From contig DASVGQ010000092.1 of NCBI GenBank assembly GCA_036379455.1, positions 1 to 10,234 of the forward strand: a DNA stretch of 10,234 nucleotides. Reading direction: 5' to 3'. The DNA is from SCRT01 sp036379455. Lineage in GTDB: Bacteria > Pseudomonadota > Gammaproteobacteria > Nevskiales > Nevskiaceae. The notes under the pieces were generated by a model, which did no database searches, was not told where the DNA came from, and was given only the letters and a program-made list of their open reading frames with translations. This document shows, one piece after another, positions 1 to 5,820 of the stretch (positions within the stretch are counted from its first letter, which is position 1; each line of letters starts with the position of its first letter). The position numbers were made by a program, and so were the translations under genes.

Positions 1-947
1 CCCTACGAGGACAAGCGCAAGGTCCGCGTCGCCGGCCCGTTCACCGTCGAAAGCCTCTCCCGCACCGCATCCTGGGCGTCGACGAGCACGGCGAGGTGAT
101 CGATGGCGTGCAGGACGCGGGCGATGCGCGCGACTTCGCCGGGATGATCCTCGACAACCTGAGGACCGCCGGCGTCCAGCAGGCCCACAAGGACGGCCGC
201 ATCGCCTTTACCTCGCTCGTGCCCTGGCCCGGCAAGCTCGTGTGCGCCGAGGGTCGGTACCTGGAAGGCGCCAAGGAGCGCCGCGCCGCCATCTTCATCG
301 GCCCCGAGTTCGGCACCGTGTCGCGCATCGATCTGGTCAGCGCCGCCAAGGAAGCCGGCGACGCCGACTTCGACGTGCTGATCGCCTGCGCCTTCGCCTA
401 CGAGGCCCACGCCAGCGAGTTCGAGAAGCTCGGCCGCATCCCGGTACTGAAGGCGCGCATGAACGCCGACCTGCACATGGCCGACGACCTCAAGAACACC
501 GGCAAGGGCAACCTGTTCGTGATCTTCGGCGAGCCCGACATCGAGATCCAGGATGAGAGCGGCAAGAGCCTGAAGCGCATCGTCGACGGCCATGAAACCT
601 GGGCCGCGCCCGCTGGCACCGACATCCGCGTCAAGGTCAACGGCGTCGACGTCTTCAAGCCGCAGACCGGCGAAGTCGTCAGCGACGGCCCCGACGGCAT
701 CGCCTGCTGGTTCGTCGACACCGACTACAACGAAGAATCCTTCTTCGTCCGCCAGGCCTACTTCCTCGGCGCCAACGACCCCTACAAGTCACTCAAGACG
801 ACCCTGAAGGCCGAAATCAACGCGGAGGCCTGGGAGACCCTGCACAGCGACACCTCCCGCCCGTTCCCCAAACCCGCCACCGGGCGCATCGCCGTCAAGA
901 TCATCAACCACCTCGGCGATGAGGTGATGAAGGTGTTCAGGGTGTAG
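1..947 (+). CDS. C-terminal part of a type III Mod-like site-specific DNA methyltransferase, partial and frameshifted
   Basis: This is the end of a large DNA methyltransferase of the type III Mod kind, which would methylate DNA and pair with a helicase-nuclease. The assignment rests on recognition of the family's C-terminal region: GPEFGTVSR, MNADLHMADDLKNTGKGNLF, DTDYNEESFFVR, LGANDPYK and the ending INHLGDEVMKVFRV. The catalytic motifs (DPPY and the SAM-binding loop) would lie upstream of the window and cannot be checked. Reading starts in frame 1 (PYEDKRKVRVAGPFTVESLS, 1-60) and hits a stop at 97-99. The natural continuation PHRILGVDEHGEVIDG is read from position 60 in another frame, so one C is missing from the C run at 58-61. 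The GTG at 96 is therefore an internal valine, not a genuine start. Either this is a sequencing or assembly error or the gene is inactivated. A restriction (Res) partner is not seen downstream and could be upstream. Confidence 0.8.
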   Translation, partial: LRGQAQGPRRRPVHRRKPLPHRILGVDEHGEVIDGVQDAGDARDFAGMILDNLRTAGVQQAHKDGRIAFTSLVPWPGKLVCAEGRYLEGAKERRAAIFIGPEFGTVSRIDLVSAAKEAGDADFDVLIACAFAYEAHASEFEKLGRIPVLKARMNADLHMADDLKNTGKGNLFVIFGEPDIEIQDESGKSLKRIVDGHETWAAPAGTDIRVKVNGVDVFKPQTGEVVSDGPDGIACWFVDTDYNEESFFVRQAYFLGANDPYKSLKTTLKAEINAEAWETLHSDTSRPFPKPATGRIAVKIINHLGDEVMKVFRV

Positions 948-1020
948 CCGCAACGGAGAGCGCGGCATGGGAAACACGTTGGGTTCAGTCAGCTGCTCGC
1001 CGCCGGCTGGAGTTGAAACT

Positions 1021-1052
1021 CGTTGGCGCGTGCAAGGCCGCGCGCGCCAACG
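1021..1052 (+). terminator. Strong hairpin after the methyltransferase gene, terminator-like
   Basis: CGTTGGCGCG (1021-1030) is exactly complementary to CGCGCCAACG (1043-1052). Through one G-T wobble and two more G-C pairs the stem extends to 13 bp (1021-1033 with 1040-1052) around the 6-nt loop AAGGCC. It lies 73 bp past the methyltransferase stop and upstream of the vapB operator, so it could end the methyltransferase transcript. There is no T tract on either side, so classic intrinsic termination is not proven. Confidence 0.45.
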
Positions 1053-1090
1053 CTGCCGGCCGCCGCAGAGGACGCCACGCATGATAGAGT

Positions 1091-1112
1091 TACCATAACT
1101 TAGTACCATAAC
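1091..1112 (+). promoter_or_regulatory. Tandem TACCATAAC repeat, probable antitoxin operator
   Basis: TACCATAAC occurs at 1091-1099 and again at 1104-1112, a 13-bp period close to one helical turn plus a little. The first copy, taken with the preceding GT, forms the interrupted dyad GTTA-CCA-TAAC. The block is an AT-rich patch in GC-rich DNA and ends 10 bp before the vapB start. Ribbon-helix-helix antitoxins commonly bind short tandem sites over their own promoter as dimers of dimers. CATAAC within each copy also resembles a -10 element (4 of 6), but no convincing -35 accompanies it. The operator role is inferred. Confidence 0.5.
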
Positions 1113-1122
1113 GGGTGCCGCG

Positions 1123-1407
1123 ATGCCTCGAATGTCTGTTCGCGCTACCTATGCGCTCGACAAGGAAACGGATCAACGCATCCGCGCGCTCGCCAAGGTC
1201 TGGGGAGTTTCACAGGCGGAGGTCATCCGCCGATCGGTCGGCGCAGCGGCCGACGCGGCGGCACGAAAGCTCTCGCCTGCGGACGTCGTGGCTTGGTACC
1301 GCAGCCACAGGCCGGTACGTAGTCGTGCGGAGACACGGCGCTGGATACGCGAGGCGCGGGAGTGGCGCCACGCGGACGACCGGCGCCGCGGCCCGCCGGT
1401 CGCGTGA
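1123..1407 (+). CDS. vapB: Ribbon-helix-helix (CopG-type) antitoxin of a VapBC pair
   Basis: A 94-residue protein that should neutralise the adjacent PIN toxin and repress its own operon. Residues about 7-13 (RATYALD) fit the DNA-contacting beta strand. Residues 13-28 and 30-46 (SQAEVIRRSV) fit the two helices of a ribbon-helix-helix domain, with the usual turn WGVS. The C-terminal half (47-94), ending in the Arg/Trp-rich ETRRWIREAREWRHADDRRR, is the expected flexible toxin-wrapping part. No good Shine-Dalgarno is seen. The ATG at 1123 follows the operator repeats closely, and the ATG at 1132 (MSVRATY) is an alternative that keeps the whole domain. Its stop overlaps the vapC start by 4 bp, so the two are translationally coupled. 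Assignment to VapB rests on the domain and the pairing with VapC, not on a full-length match. Confidence 0.8.
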   Translation: MPRMSVRATYALDKETDQRIRALAKVWGVSQAEVIRRSVGAAADAAARKLSPADVVAWYRSHRPVRSRAETRRWIREAREWRHADDRRRGPPVA

Positions 1408-1790
1408 TCCACTTCGATACCAACGCGCTGATTGCGCTTCCGGAATGGAGCCGGATGGCTACGCATCCGGTCATCGAGCGCGTTCTGGCGGGAGAACTGG
1501 CGGCCGCCTGCTCAGTGGTCTGGTACGAATACGCCGTGGGCCCGGTGGATGATGGCGAGCTGGAGCGCGCGGAAGGGTTGCTCCAAGGCGGGATCGTGGC
1601 TGTGACGCGCGAAGACGCATCGCTTGCGGCGCAACTGTTCAACGCCGCCGGGCGGCATCGCACCTTGAAGACGGATGCATTGATTGCCGCCGCCGCGATC
1701 CGCGCCGGCGCGGAATTCGTCACCGTGAACGTCGCTGACTTCGAGCCGTTCGCGGCGCATGGGCTGCGGATCGTAAAGGCCACGGTGTAA
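1404..1790 (+). CDS. vapC: VapC-type PIN-domain ribonuclease toxin
   Basis: A 128-residue PIN-domain toxin, a magnesium-dependent RNase expected to cleave tRNA or rRNA when free of its antitoxin. The four acidic residues of the active site are in place: D5 (HFDTNALIAL), E42 (VWYEYAVG), D91 (LKTDALIAAAA) and D112 (NVADFEPF). The length is normal for VapC. An open frame extends back to 1362, but the GTG at 1404 puts the first acidic motif at residue 5 as usual and gives a GTGA overlap with the vapB stop. No Shine-Dalgarno is seen for it, which suits coupling to vapB translation. The RelE-UvrD gene starts only 9 bp after its stop, so it probably shares the transcript. The toxin appears intact. 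Confidence 0.87.
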   Translation: MIHFDTNALIALPEWSRMATHPVIERVLAGELAAACSVVWYEYAVGPVDDGELERAEGLLQGGIVAVTREDASLAAQLFNAAGRHRTLKTDALIAAAAIRAGAEFVTVNVADFEPFAAHGLRIVKATV

Positions 1791-1799
1791 GCGGCGGCA

Positions 1800-3881
1800 A
1801 TGAACTTCCGCATCGCCTCCACCTTCACGGCGAGCCTCGCGCGTCTCGCTGGAGACGAACAGAAGGCGGTCAAGACGACCGCCTTCGATCTGCAGATGGA
1901 TCCGTCCGGGTCCGGAAAGAGCTTCCACAAGCTCGACAAGGCGCGTGACAAGAACTTCTGGTCGGTGCGGGCGAGCCGTGATCTACGGCTGATCGTGCAC
2001 CGCACGCCGGAGGGCCTCCTGTTGTGCTACGTCGGCCATCACGATGACGCGTATCGATGGGCCGAATGCCGCAGGATCGCGGTGCACCCTCGAACCGGTG
2101 CGGCGCAGATCGTGGAGATCCGCGAGCGCGTCGAGGAAGTCCGTTATCCCAAGGCGGCCGAAGCTTCCGCTCCGTACCGGACGACCACAGCGCTATTCGC
2201 ACGCGTCACGGACGACGAGCTCCGCGGCTGGGGCGTACCGGAGGAATGGCTTCCCGCCGTACGTTCCGTTGTGTCCGAGGACGATCTTCTCGCGCTGACG
2301 GACCACCTGCCCGCTGAGGCGGCCGAAGCGTTGCTCGATCTCGCAACCGGCGTTCAACCGCAGCGCCCTGCCCCCGCGCAGCCTGACCCCTTCGAGCACC
2401 CGGATGCGCAACGCCGGTTCCGCAGTATCTCGACGCCGGAGGAGCTCAGGCGCGCGCTGGACTTCCCATGGGACCGGTGGACGATCTTTCTGCATCCAGC
2501 GCAGCGTGAATGGGTGCAGAAGAACTTCAACGGACCGGCGCGCGTATCTGGATCAGCCGGTACCGGCAAGACGATTGTTGCCCTGCACCGCGCCGTCCAC
2601 TTGGCACGCACGCATCCGGATGGACGCGTGCTGCTGACCACGTTCTCCGATCCCTTGGCAAACGCCTTGCGCGTGAAGCTGCGGCGCCTGATCGTCGGTG
2701 AACCGCAGCTGGCGGAGCGCATTGACGTTTTCGCGTTGGACCGCGCGGCCGAACGCCTGTACGAGGCGTCGCCCGGCAAGCGGCGCATCGCGTCCGAGGA
2801 AGAAATCGCGCAACTGCTGGAAACCTGCATCCAGAAACAACCGAACCTCGGGTTCAGCGCGGCGTTCGTGCACAGCGAATGGCGGAATGTGGCGGATGCA
2901 TGGCAGATCGAATCGTGGGAGGCGTATCGCGACGTCAGGCGACTCGGTCGCCGTACGCGCCTGCCGGAAGCGCGGCGCAAAGCGCTATGGACCGTATTCG
3001 CAGCCCTCAACGCGCGGCTGCTGCAGAGCAACCGAATCACGCCCGCCGGCGTGTACGGACGGCTGGCCGAGGAAATGCCGACACGGCGGCATCCACCCTA
3101 TGACTTCGTGGTGGTCGACGAAGCGCAGGATATCGGCGTCGCCCAGCTCAGGTTTCTCGCCGCACTCGGCGGCGCCCGCCGCGACGCGCTGTTCTTCGCC
3201 GGCGACCTCGGCCAACGCATCTTCCAACAGCCCTTTTCCTGGAAGTCACTCGGCGTCGACATCCGCGGGCGTGCGCGCACGCTGCGCGTGAACTATCGGA
3301 CGTCGCATCAAATCCGGACGCAGGCCGACCGCCTGCTGGAGCCGGTGGTCACGGACGTCGACGGGAACGCCGAGCAACGCGCCGGCACCGTCTCGGTGTT
3401 CAATGGCCCGGCACCCGCGATTCACCGTTTCGCGTCGAGTGCCGAAGAATCGGCGGCGGTGGGCGCGTGGCTGAAGGCCTGCGGCGCACAAGGCATCGCA
3501 CCGCACGAGATGGCGGCATTCGTTCGTTCGGATGCCGAGCTGCCGCGTGCCTTGGCGACGGTGCAGGGCGCCGCGCTCGTCGCCCAGGTGCTTGATGCAA
3601 ACGCAGACGTGGCGCCCGGCAACGTCGTGGTCGGAACCATGCACCTTGCGAAAGGGCTTGAGTTTCGCGCCGTCGCAGTGATCGCCTGCGACGAAGGCAT
3701 CGTCCCTTGGGAACAACGCATCAGCGCGGCGGCCGATGAATCGGATCTCGAGGAGATCTACGACACCGAGCGCCAGCTGCTGTACGTCGCGTGCACTCGC
3801 GCACGCGACCGGCTTTGGGTGTCGGGCGTCGCGCCCGGCTCGGAGTTCCTGGAAGATCTCGGCCAAGCGACCGACGGTTGA
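1800..3881 (+). CDS. RelE/ParE-like domain fused to a UvrD/Rep-family superfamily 1 helicase
   Basis: A 693-residue fusion. Residues 1-91 have the RelE/ParE toxin fold pattern: two helices, then a strand-rich part with FWSVR (53-57), LRLIVHR (62-68), LLCYVGHHDDAYRW (74-87). Residues about 215-680 form a complete UvrD/Rep DNA helicase with motif I GSAGTGKT (251-258), motif Ia TTFSDPLANAL, motif II VVDEAQD (438-444), motif III FAGDLGQR (466-473), motif IV NYRTS (498-502), motif V TMHLAKGLEF (613-622) and motif VI YVACTRARD (662-670). The expected activity is ATP-driven single-strand translocation or unwinding. Residues 92-215 form a linker with a small helical region (DELRGWGVPEEWL). The ATG at 1800 places the RelE fold at the very N-terminus. 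It sits 9 bp after vapC, so it is likely co-transcribed with that toxin pair. I recognise this as a known fusion architecture, but its biological role is unclear to me. No nuclease domain is visible. Confidence 0.87.
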   Translation: MNFRIASTFTASLARLAGDEQKAVKTTAFDLQMDPSGSGKSFHKLDKARDKNFWSVRASRDLRLIVHRTPEGLLLCYVGHHDDAYRWAECRRIAVHPRTGAAQIVEIRERVEEVRYPKAAEASAPYRTTTALFARVTDDELRGWGVPEEWLPAVRSVVSEDDLLALTDHLPAEAAEALLDLATGVQPQRPAPAQPDPFEHPDAQRRFRSISTPEELRRALDFPWDRWTIFLHPAQREWVQKNFNGPARVSGSAGTGKTIVALHRAVHLARTHPDGRVLLTTFSDPLANALRVKLRRLIVGEPQLAERIDVFALDRAAERLYEASPGKRRIASEEEIAQLLETCIQKQPNLGFSAAFVHSEWRNVADAWQIESWEAYRDVRRLGRRTRLPEARRKALWTVFAALNARLLQSNRITPAGVYGRLAEEMPTRRHPPYDFVVVDEAQDIGVAQLRFLAALGGARRDALFFAGDLGQRIFQQPFSWKSLGVDIRGRARTLRVNYRTSHQIRTQADRLLEPVVTDVDGNAEQRAGTVSVFNGPAPAIHRFASSAEESAAVGAWLKACGAQGIAPHEMAAFVRSDAELPRALATVQGAALVAQVLDANADVAPGNVVVGTMHLAKGLEFRAVAVIACDEGIVPWEQRISAAADESDLEEIYDTERQLLYVACTRARDRLWVSGVAPGSEFLEDLGQATDG

Positions 3882-4002
3882 GGTTTCGTGCCCGCCTTGT
3901 CATGCGACGCTTCTACGCAAGGGATCTCGTCGCCGCGCACGGCTCCAGTCGGCATCCGCCGCGCGCCATCGGGGGATCCGGGATCGGCAGCCGCGCGTCT
4001 CA

Positions 4003-4016
4003 TCCGGCCGGCCGGA
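4003..4016. repeat. 14-bp perfect palindrome between the helicase gene and mcrB
   Basis: TCCGGCCGGCCGGA is self-complementary over its full length with no spacer. It lies in the 217-bp gap 3882-4098, which otherwise holds no gene I can support. It could be a protein-binding site or simply a product of GC-rich composition. Confidence 0.3.
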
Positions 4017-4061
4017 GCCCGCGCCGACGGCGACAGAAGACCGGGCGGCGCTCGCCCGATC

Positions 4062-4067
4062 TACACT
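4062..4067 (+). promoter_or_regulatory. Possible -10 element for mcrBC
   Basis: TACACT matches TATAAT at four of six positions and stands in a locally AT-richer patch 31 bp before the mcrB start. No recognisable -35 lies 16-18 bp upstream. The 217-bp gap after the helicase gene makes a separate promoter here plausible. Confidence 0.25.
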
Positions 4068-4075
4068 TCGCGCGT

Positions 4076-4099
4076 CGGAGTCCACACGAACGGAGTCCA
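4076..4099 (+). repeat. Direct repeat of CGGAGTCCA over the mcrB ribosome-binding region
   Basis: CGGAGTCCA occurs at 4076-4084 and 4091-4099, a 15-bp period. The second copy contains the GGAG Shine-Dalgarno core only 3 nt before the mcrB ATG and includes its first base. The first copy offers a duplicate GGAG further upstream. Confidence 0.5.
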
Positions 4100-5820
4100 T
4101 GGCGATCGCTGCGCCAGAGGTCGAGCCCAACGCAGGCCAGCGCTTCCCGTGGGTGCCGTTCTATGAAGCGGTGGCGCGTGCGCTGCTGACGTACCGGACG
4201 GATCGCGCGCCGCTGCTGGCCGCGGTGCTGAACCTCGGCGCGCCGGACGCGAAGCCCGATTACCTCACCCACGACCAGTTCGCGGACGGCCGCGTTGGCC
4301 CGATCGGGGACATCGATCCGTTCACGACACTCGCCGTGTTCAACCGCTCGGCGGGCCCGGGGAAACGCACCCGGATCGCCGCGGAGCTCGCGCACTTCCT
4401 CGGCGTGGAACTGTCGGCGCCCACGGGCTTCCACGGCATCCCGACGGTCGATCCGCGCAGCAGCTGGTACTTCTCCTTCGCAAAGGACCGCGGCGCCCAC
4501 GACATCGACGCGCTGTGGCGGATATTCGCGGCCGCGGCAAGGCTCGCGGAATCGGACGGCACCACCGAGCGCGACGAGTTCGCTGCCGCGTACGACGCGG
4601 CGATGGAGGTCACTGGAGTCAAGTGGAACTTGAGCTTCGGCCTCTTCTGGTCGCACCCGCAGCGGTTCCTGCCGATGAGCGCCAAGGCCCGGCCTGTCAT
4701 CGAGTCGATCCGGGCCCAGCCACTGCGCGCGCAGCCGCCGGACGGCCGGACCTATCTCGCGCTGGTTGATGAATTGTTGGAGCGGTTCACGCAAGCGGAC
4801 GCACGCGCACACAGCTTTCCCGAACTCGCGCTGGCCGCGTGGCTCGACAACGGCGCATCACGGCCGTCCAACACGGTCACTCCGCAGCCGGCCTCGCCCA
4901 CGCCGGCGCCGGCGGCCCCGCCCTATGCGATCGACGACATCGTCCGCGAGGGCTGCTTCCTGGAGCGAAGCGAGATCGAAGCGGCGCTGGCGCGCCTCCG
5001 AGACCGCAAGAACCTCATCCTGCAGGGCCCGCCGGGCACCGGGAAAACCTGGTTGGCGCGCCGCCTCGCATACGCCTGCGTGGCGACCAAGGACAGCACG
5101 CGCGTCGAAGTCGTCCAGTTCCACGCGAACTCTTCGTATGAGGACCTGGTGTGCGGCTACCGGCCGGACGGCCGTGGCCGCTTGGCGGTCGCGGACGGGC
5201 CGATCCTGCAGGCCGTCCGCGCCGCACAAGACGCGCCGGAGCGGCCCTTCGTGCTGGTAATCGAGGAGTTCAACCGCGGCAACCCTGCGCACATCCTGGG
5301 CGAGTTGTTGACGCTGCTGGAGCGCGGCCAGCGCGGTCCCGAGCACGCGCTACGCCTCGTGTATCCCGGCGAGGACGGCGGCCCGCGGCAAGTTTTCGTC
5401 CCGCCGAACTTTTATGTGATCGGCACCATGAACGTCGCGGATCGCTCGCTTGCGGCGCTGGACCACGCGCTGCGCCGGCGCTTCGCGTTCTTTCCACTGC
5501 AGCCCGCGTTCAACGATCGCTGGCTGACGTGGCTCACCGAGCGCGGCATCCCAGCGGCGTACGCGGAGGGCGTTCGCTCGCGCATGGCCGCGCTCAACGG
5601 GCGCATCACGGGAGATGCGCAGCGGCTCGGCCCGCAGTACGCGATTGGCCACAGCTACTGCACCCCGGACGAGCACGAGAGCGTCGCCGATCCCGACGCG
5701 TGGTTCCGCGCGCGGGTCGCGAACGAGATCGGGCCGCTGCTCGATGAGTACTGGTTCGATGAACCCGCGGTCGCGCAGGCCGCACGTGAGGAACTACTGA
5801 AAGGCTGGCCGCCGGCGTGA
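4099..5820 (+). CDS. mcrB: McrB-type AAA+ NTPase of a modification-dependent (type IV) restriction system
   Basis: A 573-residue motor subunit that would form a ring with McrC, recognise modified DNA and power translocation by NTP (GTP in E. coli McrB) hydrolysis. The AAA+ part (about 275-573) has Walker A GPPGTGKT (310-317), Walker B LVIEEFNRGN (386-395), sensor 1 IGTMNVADRS (441-450) and arginines 459-461 in HALRRRF. The N-terminal 250 residues (PFTTLAVFNRS, SSWYFSF, WNLSFGLFWSHPQRF) look like the module found on other environmental McrB-like proteins and not like the E. coli McrB methylcytosine-binding domain, so the modified base it senses is unknown. A Pro/Ala-rich linker spans 255-276. 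The open frame runs upstream to 3736, but that part overlaps the helicase gene in another frame. ATG 4099 has a GGAG just upstream and starts shortly before the first conserved block. Its stop overlaps the mcrC start. Confidence 0.9.
   Translation: MAIAAPEVEPNAGQRFPWVPFYEAVARALLTYRTDRAPLLAAVLNLGAPDAKPDYLTHDQFADGRVGPIGDIDPFTTLAVFNRSAGPGKRTRIAAELAHFLGVELSAPTGFHGIPTVDPRSSWYFSFAKDRGAHDIDALWRIFAAAARLAESDGTTERDEFAAAYDAAMEVTGVKWNLSFGLFWSHPQRFLPMSAKARPVIESIRAQPLRAQPPDGRTYLALVDELLERFTQADARAHSFPELALAAWLDNGASRPSNTVTPQPASPTPAPAAPPYAIDDIVREGCFLERSEIEAALARLRDRKNLILQGPPGTGKTWLARRLAYACVATKDSTRVEVVQFHANSSYEDLVCGYRPDGRGRLAVADGPILQAVRAAQDAPERPFVLVIEEFNRGNPAHILGELLTLLERGQRGPEHALRLVYPGEDGGPRQVFVPPNFYVIGTMNVADRSLAALDHALRRRFAFFPLQPAFNDRWLTWLTERGIPAAYAEGVRSRMAALNGRITGDAQRLGPQYAIGHSYCTPDEHESVADPDAWFRARVANEIGPLLDEYWFDEPAVAQAAREELLKGWPPA

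Noticed and set aside
58..62. Phase-variable switching of the methyltransferase by a simple repeat.
   Set aside because: The C run is only three long. Phase-variable mod genes carry long homopolymer or tetranucleotide tracts, so a sequencing error or plain mutation is more likely.
967..1098. A 43-codon open frame (MGNTLGSVSCSPPAG...) between the methyltransferase and vapB with a GGAG upstream.
   Set aside because: It reads straight through the strong hairpin and into the operator repeat, has the amino-acid make-up of random GC-rich sequence, and resembles no family I know.
3736..4098. Extension of mcrB upstream to 3736.
   Set aside because: The added residues overlap the helicase gene in another frame, are Arg/Ser-rich like out-of-frame sequence, and have no conserved block. 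ATG 4099 fits the family start and has a GGAG nearby.
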